Shown here: piece after piece, positions 16,502 through 24,909 of the stretch | How the letters are laid out: every line of letters starts with the position of its first letter | Position numbering within the stretch: position 1 is the stretch's first letter | DNA from: an uncultured Eubacteriales bacterium | GTDB taxonomy: Bacteria > Bacillota > Clostridia > Christensenellales > Aristaeellaceae | Assembly: GCA_900542395.1 (NCBI GenBank) | Contig: UQNM01000018.1 | Coordinates: forward strand, 1 to 35,000 | Direction: 5' to 3' | DNA length: 35,000 nucleotides | Position numbers and translations under genes: made by a program | Notes under the pieces: model-generated | What the model was told of the DNA's origin: nothing | Database searches by the model: none | What the model saw: only the letters and a program-made list of their open reading frames with translations

Positions 16502-17899
16502 TTACACCGGCATGGTCTTGTTGTCCTTATTGAGCATCGTGGAATCAATCTTCGTCTGATGCGCAGAGCGATACTCAAAGAACTTCGGCGCGACCTTCGG
16601 GAACAGGGCGTAGCTGAGCACGTCCTCCTCGCAGGTGGCCTGATCGCGGATTTCCTCGCGATACTTGTCCATTTCCGGCTTGAGCAGGTCGGCCGGGCGG
16701 CAGGTAATCACCTTGTCGTCGCCGATGGCCATCTTGCGGACTTCCTCGTTCACCGGAGCCGGGAGCTTGCCGTACTCGCCGCGCAGCAGACCCTTGGATT
16801 CGTTCGGGAAGGTCTTGTAGCGGCCGAACAGCACGTTCATCACCGCCTGCGTGCCGACGATCTGGGAGGTCGGCGTGACCAGCGGCGGATAGCCGAAGTC
16901 CTTACGAACCTGCGGGATTTCAGCCAGCACGTCGTAATACTTGTCCATCGCGTTGAACTGCTTGAGCTGGCCGATCATGTTGGAGAGCATGCCGCCCGGC
17001 ACCTGATACTTCAGCGTGTTGGCGTCCACGCGCAGCACCTTGCTCGGCACGAGCCAGCCGTCCTTCTCCAGACGGGCGGCCACGCCGCGGAAGTGCGTCG
17101 CGCACTCGTTCATCAGCTCCATGTCCAGGCACGGGTCGTACTCGGTGCCCTTGAGCGTCGCGCACAGGGACTCGGTCGCCGGCTGGCTGGTGCCCTCGGC
17201 CATCGGGCTCAGGGCGGTATCCACGATGTCGCAGCCCGCCTCAATCGCCTTGAGAATGGTCATCGCGCCGGTACCGGCGGTGTTGTGCGTGTGCAGGTGG
17301 ATCGGCAGCTTGGTGGTCGCCTTGAGCTTCTTGACGAGGCTGTAGGCCTCATACGGCAGCAGCAGGTTGGCCATATCCTTGATGCAGATCGCGTCCGCGC
17401 CCATCTGCTCGATCTCCTTGGCCAGCTTGAGGAAATATTCCTCGGTGTGCACCGGGCTGATCGTGTAGCTGATGGCGATTTCGCAGTTGCCGCCGTATTT
17501 CTTGGTGGACTTGACGGCCTGCTCGAGGTTGCGCAGATCGTTCAGCGCATCGAAGATGCGGATGATGTCAATGCCGTTCTCGATGGACTTTTTGACGAAT
17601 TCATCCACCACGTCGTCCGCATAATGCTTGTAGCCGAGAATGTTCTGGCCGCGGAAGAGCATTTGCAGCTTGGTGTTGGGCATCGCCTTGCGCAGCGCGC
17701 GCAGGCGCTCCCACGGATCTTCGTTCAGAAAGCGCATGCAGGAGTCGAACGTCGCGCCGCCCCAGCACTCCAGAGAATAGTAGCCGATCTTATCCAGCTT
17801 GTCCGCGACGGGCAGCATCTCCTCCAGGCGCATACGGGTTGCGGCCTGAGACTGGTGCGCGTCGCGCAGAATGGTATCGGTGATAAGCACCTTTCCCAT
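16502..17899 (-). CDS. Carboxyltransferase of 5S/OadA type (oxaloacetate/pyruvate carboxyltransferase subunit)
   Basis: A 465-residue biotin-dependent carboxyltransferase with a TIM barrel, acting on oxaloacetate or pyruvate. Signatures are TDTILRDAHQS (7-17), LECWGGATFDSCMRFL near 43-58, IRIFDALNDLRN, the carbamylated-lysine motif CIKDMA (K174), and the metal-binding HLHTHNT (201-207). It ends without a biotinyl domain, unlike full-length OadA, so it must use the separate carrier protein encoded upstream. Start ATG 17897-17899 with AAGGAGGAATAAGC upstream. Last gene of the cluster, separated from oadB by a 200-bp hairpin-rich gap. It could serve as an oxaloacetate decarboxylase alpha core, a transcarboxylase 5S subunit or a pyruvate carboxylase B domain. 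Confidence 0.92.
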   Translation of the reverse strand: MGKVLITDTILRDAHQSQAATRMRLEEMLPVADKLDKIGYYSLECWGGATFDSCMRFLNEDPWERLRALRKAMPNTKLQMLFRGQNILGYKHYADDVVDEFVKKSIENGIDIIRIFDALNDLRNLEQAVKSTKKYGGNCEIAISYTISPVHTEEYFLKLAKEIEQMGADAICIKDMANLLLPYEAYSLVKKLKATTKLPIHLHTHNTAGTGAMTILKAIEAGCDIVDTALSPMAEGTSQPATESLCATLKGTEYDPCLDMELMNECATHFRGVAARLEKDGWLVPSKVLRVDANTLKYQVPGGMLSNMIGQLKQFNAMDKYYDVLAEIPQVRKDFGYPPLVTPTSQIVGTQAVMNVLFGRYKTFPNESKGLLRGEYGKLPAPVNEEVRKMAIGDDKVITCRPADLLKPEMDKYREEIRDQATCEEDVLSYALFPKVAPKFFEYRSAHQTKIDSTMLNKDNKTMPV

Positions 17900-18099
17900 T
17901 GCTTATTCCTCCTTATTATCTGTCCCGGTTTTTCGGGAAGGGCGGCATTCCCCCACGCCGGAGGGAACGCCGCATCGTTTTTCAACCGTTTGAATCGTTC
18001 AAATCGCTGCTCGTGTATGTCATGCGCGGCTTCGCTCACGTGTGCAAAGCCCTTCACTTTCCGCAAACTTCGGCGGAAGTGAAACCGACCTCAGGTCGG
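17900..18099 (-). other. 200-bp hairpin-rich spacer inside the pump cluster
   Basis: Four stem-loops in series: AACCGACC-TGA-GGTCGGTT overlapping the oadB stop (18083-18101), CACTTCCGCC.../...GCGGAAAGTG (18055-18081), GCGGCGTTCCC/GGGAATGCCGC (17942-17973) and TCCCG/CGGGA (17923-17938) just ahead of the 5S ribosome site. None has a T run. No promoter is evident. It may set mRNA processing or expression ratio. Confidence 0.6.
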
Positions 18100-19551
18100 T
18101 TAGCCGAACATCGAGATGAACACGCCCGCCGCAACCGCAGAGCCGATAACGCCGGCCACGTTCGGACCCATGGCGTGCATCAGCAGGAAGTTGCTCGGGT
18201 TCTCCGCCTGACCAACCTTCTGGGAGACACGCGCGGCCATCGGCACGGCGGAAACGCCCGCAGAGCCGATCAGCGGATTGATCTTGCCGCCGGAGAGCTT
18301 GCACATCAGGTCGCCCAGCAGAACGCCGCCGGCCGTACCGCCGCCAAACGCGAACACGCCCATCGCGATGATCTTGAGGGTCTGCGGCTGCAGGAAGGTC
18401 TCGGCCTTCGCCGTCGCGCCGACCGTCACGCCCAGGAAGATGGTAACGATGTTCATCAATTCGTTCTGCGCGGTCTTGGAGAGGCGCTCCGTCACGCCGG
18501 ACTCCTTGAACAGGTTGCCCAGCATCAGCGAGCCGATCAGCGGCGCGGCGCTCGGCAGCATCAGGGAGACCAGCACGGTCACGACGATCGGGAAGACGAT
18601 CTTCTCGGTCTTGGAGACGGTGCGAAGCTGACCCATGACGATCTGGCGATCCTTCTTGCTGGTCAGCGCCTTCATAATCGGCGGCTGGATGACCGGCACC
18701 AGCGCCATGTAGGAATACGCGGCGATGGCGATCGGACCCAGCAGACCCGGCGCGAGCTTGGTGGTGACGTAGATGGCGGTCGGGCCGTCCGCGCCGCCGA
18801 TGATGCCGATTGCGCCGGCCTCAGCGGGGGTAAAGCCCAGAATCAGCGCCACGATGAACGCCAGGAAGATACCCAGCTGCGCGGCAGCGCCGAGCAGCAG
18901 GCTCGTCGGGTTGGCGATCAGCGGACCGAAGTCGGTCATCGCGCCGACGCCCATGAAGATGAGCGGCGGGAAGATGCCCAGCTTAACGCCCTGATAGAGG
19001 TAATACAGCAGGCCGCCGTTCTGCTTGATATACTGATAGCCCACCAGCATATCGCCGTTGTAAATCGGGATACCGGCCTTGCCGTGGTACGTCGGGTTAG
19101 AGATGATCTCGTAGATCGGCTCGTCCATAATGCCCGCCAGCGGCAGGTTCGTCAGCAGCATGCCGAAGGCAATCGGCATCAGCAGCAGCGGCTCAAACTG
19201 CTTGACAATGGCCAGATAGAGCAGCACGAAAGAGATGAGGATCATCACCGCGCTCTTCCAGTTGCCCTTGATGATGTCGTAAATACCGGAATCGTTGATC
19301 AGACCCGCGACAGTGCCGCCAACGCTGAAGTCGGCCATCGCCTGCTCCACCGTGCCTTCGGCGCCCTCCGCCTCCTCATCCACATAGACGGGAATGAGCT
19401 GGTCGGAATCGCTGACCAGCGTCACATGGCCGTCGCCGATTTCGGCGGTTTCCGCCTGCACGGGGGCAGCGGTCTCCTCGGCGCAAACGGGCAGCGCCGC
19501 AAGCATGCAGCACAGCGCCAATCCGAGGATCACACTCAGAATTTTTTTCAC
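18100..19551 (-). CDS. Na+-translocating decarboxylase beta subunit (OadB/MmdB type) with N-terminal signal-like extension
   Basis: Integral membrane pump that decarboxylates carboxybiotin and exports Na+. It has 483 residues. The core (about 85-483) has multiple helices; IGIIGGADGPTAI with the Na+-binding Asp at residue 255, PPLIFMGVGAMTDFGPL, and GGVLLGDLMCKLSGGKINPLIGSAGVSAVP are typical. The N-terminus is unusual: MKKILSVILGLALCCMLAALPVCA looks like a signal peptide, followed by about 60 acidic residues before the pump core, making the protein some 50-100 residues longer than common OadB. Start is GTG (19549-19551) with AAAGGGG upstream. Sits between the biotin carrier (21 nt) and the 5S gene. 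Confidence 0.94.
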   Translation of the reverse strand: MKKILSVILGLALCCMLAALPVCAEETAAPVQAETAEIGDGHVTLVSDSDQLIPVYVDEEAEGAEGTVEQAMADFSVGGTVAGLINDSGIYDIIKGNWKSAVMILISFVLLYLAIVKQFEPLLLMPIAFGMLLTNLPLAGIMDEPIYEIISNPTYHGKAGIPIYNGDMLVGYQYIKQNGGLLYYLYQGVKLGIFPPLIFMGVGAMTDFGPLIANPTSLLLGAAAQLGIFLAFIVALILGFTPAEAGAIGIIGGADGPTAIYVTTKLAPGLLGPIAIAAYSYMALVPVIQPPIMKALTSKKDRQIVMGQLRTVSKTEKIVFPIVVTVLVSLMLPSAAPLIGSLMLGNLFKESGVTERLSKTAQNELMNIVTIFLGVTVGATAKAETFLQPQTLKIIAMGVFAFGGGTAGGVLLGDLMCKLSGGKINPLIGSAGVSAVPMAARVSQKVGQAENPSNFLLMHAMGPNVAGVIGSAVAAGVFISMFG

Positions 19552-19572
19552 AGCGCTTAACCCCTTTGCAGC

Positions 19573-19941
<369 letters not shown>

Positions 19942-19993
19942 AATGGAGATCCTCCTCGCAAAATTGAATGTCTGTTCTGAAGCGGTTCGCCGG

Positions 19994-20356
19994 TTACATC
20001 CGGCTGTAGACCTGCTCCTCACGTCCGGCGCGGTTCCACGCGGGCGCGTTGTTGATGCGGCGGATGGAGCGTACGACAAAGCCCGTCGTGTTCTCCTCGC
20101 CGGATTGTTCCATCGCGGCCGCAACGGCAGCGGCGATGACGGCAATCAGCTCGTCGTCGTCCGTCTCCTCGACCGGCTCCTCCGCCACGGGGGCGGGAGC
20201 AGCGGGAGCGGGCGCGGCGGCCTTCTTCTTGCCCGTCGCGGAAGCCATGACGATTTCCATCAGCTTAATCAACGCAATCAGGATGATCAGGCCGACGAAA
20301 ACCGTGCCAATGCCTACCAGCGCAACGGACAAGCCATATTGAAGAATTGCACCCAT
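19994..20356 (-). CDS. OadG/MmdD-type small subunit
   Basis: A 120-residue subunit that assembles carboxyltransferase with the membrane pump. One membrane helix at about 9-36 (VALVGIGTVFVGLIILIALIKL) is followed by an Ala/Pro-rich linker with acidic stretch EETDDDELIAVIAAAVAAAM, typical of OadG/MmdD, and a basic C-terminus RSIRRINNAPAWNRAGREEQ. Ribosome site GGGGAGGAAG precedes ATG 20354-20356. It lies 18 nt after the MmdA-type gene. Confidence 0.9.
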   Translation of the reverse strand: MGAILQYGLSVALVGIGTVFVGLIILIALIKLMEIVMASATGKKKAAAPAPAAPAPVAEEPVEETDDDELIAVIAAAVAAAMEQSGEENTTGFVVRSIRRINNAPAWNRAGREEQVYSRM

Positions 20357-20374
20357 TCAAACTTCCTCCCCTGA

Positions 20375-21838
20375 TTACAGCGGCATGTTGCCGTGCTTCT
20401 TGGGCGGGTTGGAATCGCGCTTGCTGGAGAGGATTTCCAGCGCGGCAATCACCATCTTGCGGCTGTCTGCCGGGTCGATCACGTCGTCCACCAGACCCTC
20501 GACCGCGGCGTTCACGCCGTCGGCCACCTCGGCCTCATACTGCGCCGCCAGCTCCTCGCGCGCCTTTACAGCGTCGCCCTTGCTGGCCATGATCTTGTCT
20601 TTCCACATGATCTGGATGGCGGCCTCGCCGGTCATCGGGCTAATGACGCTGCCCGGCCAGGCGTAGGTCATGTCGGCGTTCGCGCTGCCGCCCATGGCGA
20701 CATAGGCGGAACCGATGGCGTTGCCGATCACCAGCGTCACCTTCACGGTCGTCGCCTCGCTGTAGGCATACACCAGCGTGGAAGCCGCGCTGAGCACGGC
20801 CATCTGGCGCTCGACGGTGTCAAACAGCTTGAGACCCGTGGAATCCACCAGAGATACCACCGGGATGTTGTAGCAATCCGCAAAGCGGACAAAGCGGGCG
20901 ATCTTCTTCATGCGGTTGTCGCAGGTGTCGCCCTTGCCGGTGTAAATGAAGGCGACCGTGCGGCCCGCCATCTTGCCCAGCGCGGTGACGGCATGGGTAT
21001 GACCCTTACCAAACTCCAGCACAGAGCCGGTATCGGCCAGCGCCGCGATCAGCTCCGCGCCGTCGCAGCCCGCTTCAAAGCCTTCGAGGCGGCGGTTCAT
21101 GTCCTCCTCCACGGAGAACGGCGCATCCTCAAGGTTGTTCGCCGGCAGCATGCCCAGCACAGCCTTGGCCTTGGCCATCGCGTCCGCCTCGCTCTCGCAG
21201 GCGAAATGCGCCGCGCCGGTCTTCACCGCCACGTCCGCGCCGCCGAGCTCCTCGGCCTTGACGTCCTTCTTCATGGCGGAAGCCAGCACCTGCGGGCCGG
21301 CCATCATCAGCGCGCCCGCCGGCTTGGACACGATCACCACGTCGGAGAGCTTCGCCATCATGGCGGCCGCGCCGACGCACGGACCGAGCACCAGCGAAAT
21401 CATCGGCACAACGCCGCTCAGGCGAGCCATGTGCGCGAACACATCGGCATACGCCTCCAGCGCGGCCGCGCCCTCGCCCACGCGCGCGCCGTTGCTGTCG
21501 CACATGGCGACAACCGGGGTGCCGGTCTTGCGGGCCTGCTCAAGAATTTTGACGATCTTCTTTGCTTGCTTCGCGCCCATCGCGCCGTCCATCACGGCGA
21601 AATCCTGCGCAAAAACAAACACCGGGCGGCCGTCTACCGTGCCGCTTCCGGCCACAACGCCGGCGTCCTGCGCGAGCATGCTCTGCTCGACGAAGCTGCC
21701 GCCGTCCAGCAGCAGCGCAATGCGCTCGCGCGCAGCCTGCTTGCCGCTCTTCTTCTGTTGCTCAACGCCAGCGGCACTCTCTTCGAGAATGGCCTGCTTG
21801 CGCGAGAGCACCTTGCTGAGATCCTGAAGGGTGCTCAT
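20375..21838 (-). CDS. Acyl-CoA carboxyltransferase (MmdA / 12S type)
   Basis: A 487-residue carboxyltransferase with two crotonase-fold halves, acting on a CoA ester such as methylmalonyl-CoA. Features are GKQAARERIALLLDGGSF at the N-terminus, FVFAQDFAVMDGAMG near 75, SLVLGPCVGAAAMMAKLSD around 150, and the C-terminal GNAIGSAYVAMGG and DMTYAWPGSVISPM. The domain order matches methylmalonyl-CoA decarboxylase alpha. ATG 21836-21838 is favoured, with GGAGGCGATAGTGGA upstream. It is the first gene of the five-gene cluster. Substrate choice among methylmalonyl-, glutaconyl- and related CoA esters cannot be fixed from sequence alone. Confidence 0.92.
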   Translation of the reverse strand: MSTLQDLSKVLSRKQAILEESAAGVEQQKKSGKQAARERIALLLDGGSFVEQSMLAQDAGVVAGSGTVDGRPVFVFAQDFAVMDGAMGAKQAKKIVKILEQARKTGTPVVAMCDSNGARVGEGAAALEAYADVFAHMARLSGVVPMISLVLGPCVGAAAMMAKLSDVVIVSKPAGALMMAGPQVLASAMKKDVKAEELGGADVAVKTGAAHFACESEADAMAKAKAVLGMLPANNLEDAPFSVEEDMNRRLEGFEAGCDGAELIAALADTGSVLEFGKGHTHAVTALGKMAGRTVAFIYTGKGDTCDNRMKKIARFVRFADCYNIPVVSLVDSTGLKLFDTVERQMAVLSAASTLVYAYSEATTVKVTLVIGNAIGSAYVAMGGSANADMTYAWPGSVISPMTGEAAIQIMWKDKIMASKGDAVKAREELAAQYEAEVADGVNAAVEGLVDDVIDPADSRKMVIAALEILSSKRDSNPPKKHGNMPL

Positions 21839-22070
21839 TCCACTATCGCCTCCGTAATCGTATAGGGTCCGGCATGCATCGTCAGGCGACAATGCATACT
21901 CAGATACAATTTATCCCTTTTTCTTTCATTCCACAAATTCTTCCTATTTCCTTCTGCTTTTTTGCAAAAAGATCAAAAAGAAACTTTTTTAACCGTTTTC
22001 GCAGCCCTGTTTCGCGCAAAAGCGCCCGCCGGCGAATTTGTTAAAGTTTTGTCGCACGTTCGCTTAAACG
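21839..22070 (-). other. Leader region of the Na+ pump cluster
   Basis: 232 bp. It is AT-rich in the middle. It holds a weak promoter candidate (21908-21936) and a hairpin ATGCATTGTC-GCCT-GACGATGCAT (21874-21897, one mismatch) about 40 nt before the first start codon. No terminator for mnmM was found here. Confidence 0.45.
21908..21936 (-). promoter_or_regulatory. Candidate promoter of the Na+ pump cluster
   Basis: Minus strand: TTGTGG (21931-21936), 17-bp spacer, TAAATT (21908-21913). Weak match to both boxes. Confidence 0.35.
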
Positions 22071-22649
22071 TCATCCGTTTTTCTGAATCAGAAGGAGCTG
22101 CGGGGTACCCGCCTTGGCGGCGATGAAGTTGTGGTGCAGCACGTTATAGGCGTGCACGTCCAGCCCCGCCGCCCACGTCAGCAGCGCGTGCAGCTCCCGC
22201 GTGCCCTCCTCGTGGCCGGGATAGACGCAAATGCTCACAAACCCGTCGGGCTGAACGAGCTCGAGCGCGGCCTGCACCGCCCGCATCGTCGTTTCCGTCC
22301 GCGTGGTGACGATGTGCGCCGCGCCGGGCAGCCAGCCGAGGTTGAACATCACCGCGCGCGGCGAAACCGGCACGTTTTCCTTCATCGTCTCGTGACCGGC
22401 GAGGATCAGCGTCGCGCGCGCCCGCAGTCCCGCCGCCTCAAGCCGCGCCGCCGTGCGCTCCAGCGCCTCTTCCTGCACGTCAAAGGCGTAGACGCGCCCC
22501 GTTTCGCCGACCAGCTCGCACAAAAACTGCGTGTCCTTGCCGTTGCCCATCGTCGCGTCCACGGCGATATCGCCCGGCCGCAGAATCTCCTCCATGTATC
22601 GCGCCGCCAGATGCCGCGCGTTTTTGAGGATGAATCGCTCGTCACTCAC
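22071..22649 (-). CDS. mnmM: YtqB-family methyltransferase (MnmM, tRNA wobble-uridine modification)
   Basis: A 192-residue SAM-dependent methyltransferase of the YtqB family, which methylates nm5(s2)U34 of tRNA to mnm5(s2)U34 in Bacillus. SAM motif I is DATMGNGKDTQFL (32-44); the family-specific VMFNLGWLPGA and CVYPGHEEG follow. The start is GTG (22647-22649), overlapping the upstream gene's stop by 8 nt and preceded by GAGG in GAGGAGGCGGCGG; an upstream in-frame ATG would overlap that gene more deeply. Translation is probably coupled to the exported-protein gene. Confidence 0.85.
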   Translation of the reverse strand: MSDERFILKNARHLAARYMEEILRPGDIAVDATMGNGKDTQFLCELVGETGRVYAFDVQEEALERTAARLEAAGLRARATLILAGHETMKENVPVSPRAVMFNLGWLPGAAHIVTTRTETTMRAVQAALELVQPDGFVSICVYPGHEEGTRELHALLTWAAGLDVHAYNVLHHNFIAAKAGTPQLLLIQKNG

Positions 22650-23790
22650 CGTCCGCCGCCTCCTCGCCCGTGTACAAATGCCAATAGCCGACGACCCCGC
22701 CGTGAAGCCCCACATCCAGCCGCGCGGCCTCGCCGTTTTCCATTCGGCAGAGGTAGCGGATCGTCGCCTCGCCGTCGCTTTCCGCGCTCATTTCGGCAAA
22801 CGGCGGCTCTCCGTAGGCCTCTCCTTCTATATAGAGCGCCCCGCCGGATGCATACACGTCCGCATCGCATCGGAAAAGCCCCGCGGCCGCCTGCGCCGTC
22901 ATACCGACCCGCAGCCCGCGCGGCCCCGGAATAGCCCCCGTCGCCGTCACGCCGAGCACCACCTCCGCGCCCGTCGCCTCGTCCAGCCCCAGCCGAACCG
23001 CCGCGCCGTCGTAGAGCAGGATGCGACCGCCGCCCGCCGGGAGCGTCTGCACCTCGTTCGGCTCGCCGAGCGCCTGCACCAGCGCGTAAGCCTCCGCGCC
23101 GATCACCGCGCGCCCGTTCACCGTCAAATCGTCCGCGCCGAATATCGCCGCGCCGCTGGCCGTCAAAACGGCCTCGCGCTTCTGCCTGCCCGCGATCTCC
23201 TGCGCCGTCGCCAGCCCCGCTTCGGCCTGCGCCCGCGTGGAGGCCGCCGCCTTGACGCGAATACCGCTGACGGTATCGCCGTCGATCACATAGGTCAGCG
23301 TGTATTCCGTCACCGGCTCGTAAAGATCATACGTCAGCCATTCCACGCCGTATACGCCGCCCTCGCCGAGGTACGCCCAGCACCAGCCCACGCCCGTCTC
23401 CTGCGTGCTCACCACGGCCAGATTTCCCTCCGCCTGCGGGATGCTCAGGCCGCCGAGCGCCTCGCTCAGCGTCATGCCCACGCGAACGCCGCGCGCATCC
23501 GTCACCTGCGCCGTGCTTACGTCGATTTCCTCAATCTGCGCCGCCGTCGGCGTGCCGCTTGTCGCCGCCTGCACCGTGCCAAATTCATATTCCTGCAAAT
23601 ATTCGCCCGGCCGCGCGGGGTCGAGCGTCTGTGCCGGATCGTTGACCGGCGAAAATTGAAGAAGCGCCTGCGCGAACTGCGCCATCCAGCTTTTCGCCTG
23701 CTGCGCGTCGTATTCCTGCGCCAGCGCCGCGCCGGATAAGGCCGTTAAAAGCGCCGCCGTCAGCGCCGCGAACCTCTTTCTTGCTCTCAT
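22642..23790 (-). CDS. Exported protein with two internal repeats, unknown function
   Basis: A 382-residue protein with a signal peptide, MRARKRFAALTAALLTALSGAALA, cleaved near residue 24. Two similar units occur: RGVRVGMTLSEALGGL near 100 and RGLRVGMTAQAAAGLF near 297. Each starts a stretch that ends with a pattern like YVIDG-D or IEGEAYGEPPF, which suggests duplicated beta-rich domains. No cysteine lipobox is apparent. Family is not recognised. The start ATG (23788-23790) has GGAGG 12 nt upstream, a long spacing. It is followed by and overlaps mnmM. Confidence 0.75.
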   Translation of the reverse strand: MRARKRFAALTAALLTALSGAALAQEYDAQQAKSWMAQFAQALLQFSPVNDPAQTLDPARPGEYLQEYEFGTVQAATSGTPTAAQIEEIDVSTAQVTDARGVRVGMTLSEALGGLSIPQAEGNLAVVSTQETGVGWCWAYLGEGGVYGVEWLTYDLYEPVTEYTLTYVIDGDTVSGIRVKAAASTRAQAEAGLATAQEIAGRQKREAVLTASGAAIFGADDLTVNGRAVIGAEAYALVQALGEPNEVQTLPAGGGRILLYDGAAVRLGLDEATGAEVVLGVTATGAIPGPRGLRVGMTAQAAAGLFRCDADVYASGGALYIEGEAYGEPPFAEMSAESDGEATIRYLCRMENGEAARLDVGLHGGVVGYWHLYTGEEAADGE

Positions 23791-23827
23791 CGGGATGTGA
23801 TTCCTCCGTTCTTATTCCGTGATTGAC

Positions 23828-23855
23828 TTGCTTTTTTTCAAAAACATGATATCAT
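23828..23855 (+). promoter_or_regulatory. Promoter of mrp
   Basis: -35 TTGCTT (23828-23833), 16-bp spacer, -10 TATCAT (23850-23855). Confidence 0.6.
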
Positions 23856-23932
23856 AGATCTTGTATCTCAAGGGTGCAATCGGTTGAATGTATTATACCA
23901 GAATTCGCGCCCGACCGAAAGGAGTTTTTTCC

Positions 23933-24784
23933 GTGTCTGATCTTCAGCAGGGCTGTTCGCCCAGCGAGTGCGGCACCAAGCCCGCATGCGCCGGTTGCAG
24001 CCACAACCATAATCAGGCCGCCGAGACGGCCGAAAAGGAGCCGCCGAAGGTGCGCAAGGTCATCGGCGTCGTCAGCGGCAAGGGCGGCGTTGGCAAATCC
24101 CTCGTCTCCGGCGAGCTGGCCGTCATGCTCAGCCGCATGGGCTACCGCGTCGGCGTGCTCGATGCGGATATCACCGGCCCCTCCATCCCGCGCATGTTCG
24201 GCATCCACGACAAGGCGCTCGGCGACGGCGAGCACATCTTCCCCGCCGAAACCGAAAAGGGCATCGAGGTGATGAGCATCAACCTGATGCTCGAAAACGA
24301 CGATGCGCCGGTCATCTGGCGCGGCCCGGTCATCGCCGGGGCGGTCAAGCAGTTTTGGGAGGACGTCGTCTGGGGCGAGCTGGATGTGATGGTCATCGAC
24401 ATGCCTCCGGGAACGGGCGACGTGCCGCTGACGGTTTTCCAGAGCATCCCGCTGGACGGCGTGGTTGTCGTCTCCACCCCGCAGGATCTGGTCGGCATGA
24501 TCGTCCGCAAGGCCGTCAACATGGCCAATATGATGAACATTCCCGTGCTCGGTCTGGTGGAGAACATGTCCTACGCGCTCTGCCCGGATTGCGGCAGGCG
24601 CATCGAGCTGTTCGGCAAATCCAAGATCGCGCAGGAGGCCGCCGCGCTGCATCTGCCGGTGCTGGCGCAGCTTCCGTTCGATCCGAAGGCCGCGCAGCTC
24701 TGCGACGAGGGCAGCATCGAGACCGTCGAAAACCCGCTGATGGCGGACGCGGCGCGCGCCGTCGCCGGTCAGGTGGGGCTGTAA
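23933..24784 (+). CDS. mrp: Mrp/NBP35-type P-loop Fe-S carrier ATPase
   Basis: A 283-residue iron-sulfur cluster carrier of the Mrp/ApbC family. The N-terminus is cysteine-rich (C8, C13, C19, C22) followed by SHNHNQ, like the N-terminal cluster site of NBP35. The P-loop is SGKGGVGKS (48-56), switch motifs are DADITGPS and DMPPGTGD, and the C-terminal CPDC (C217, C220) bridges a cluster between subunits. Start GTG (23933-23935) has AAAGGAG 8 nt upstream; an in-frame ATG lies 15 codons earlier without a ribosome site. Monocistronic. Confidence 0.93.
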   Translation: MSDLQQGCSPSECGTKPACAGCSHNHNQAAETAEKEPPKVRKVIGVVSGKGGVGKSLVSGELAVMLSRMGYRVGVLDADITGPSIPRMFGIHDKALGDGEHIFPAETEKGIEVMSINLMLENDDAPVIWRGPVIAGAVKQFWEDVVWGELDVMVIDMPPGTGDVPLTVFQSIPLDGVVVVSTPQDLVGMIVRKAVNMANMMNIPVLGLVENMSYALCPDCGRRIELFGKSKIAQEAAALHLPVLAQLPFDPKAAQLCDEGSIETVENPLMADAARAVAGQVGL

Positions 24785-24809
24785 CTCCCTCCGTCAGCTT
24801 CGCTGACAG

Positions 24810-24845
24810 CATCCCGTTTATTTCGCAAAAACGGGATGTTTTTTT
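24810..24845 (+). terminator. Intrinsic terminator of mrp
   Basis: CATCCCGTTT / AAACGGGATG stem (24810-24838) followed by seven T. Confidence 0.9.
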
Positions 24846-24858
24846 CATGTACCCATGA

Positions 24859-24864
24859 TATAAT
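24859..24864 (+). promoter_or_regulatory. -10 element of the aspartate-dehydrogenase-like operon
   Basis: TATAAT at 24859-24864 with a poor -35 that falls in the T run of the mrp terminator. It may depend on an activator. Confidence 0.4.
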
Positions 24865-24909
24865 GAAAGCAATACCGTTGCAAAAGGCAACACAGAAGGA
24901 GAGAAACAT

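Noticed and set aside
24793..24807. GTCAGC-TTC-GCTGAC hairpin after mrp
   Set aside because: It has no T run and is immediately followed by the clear terminator at 24810-24845, so it is not listed as a separate terminator.
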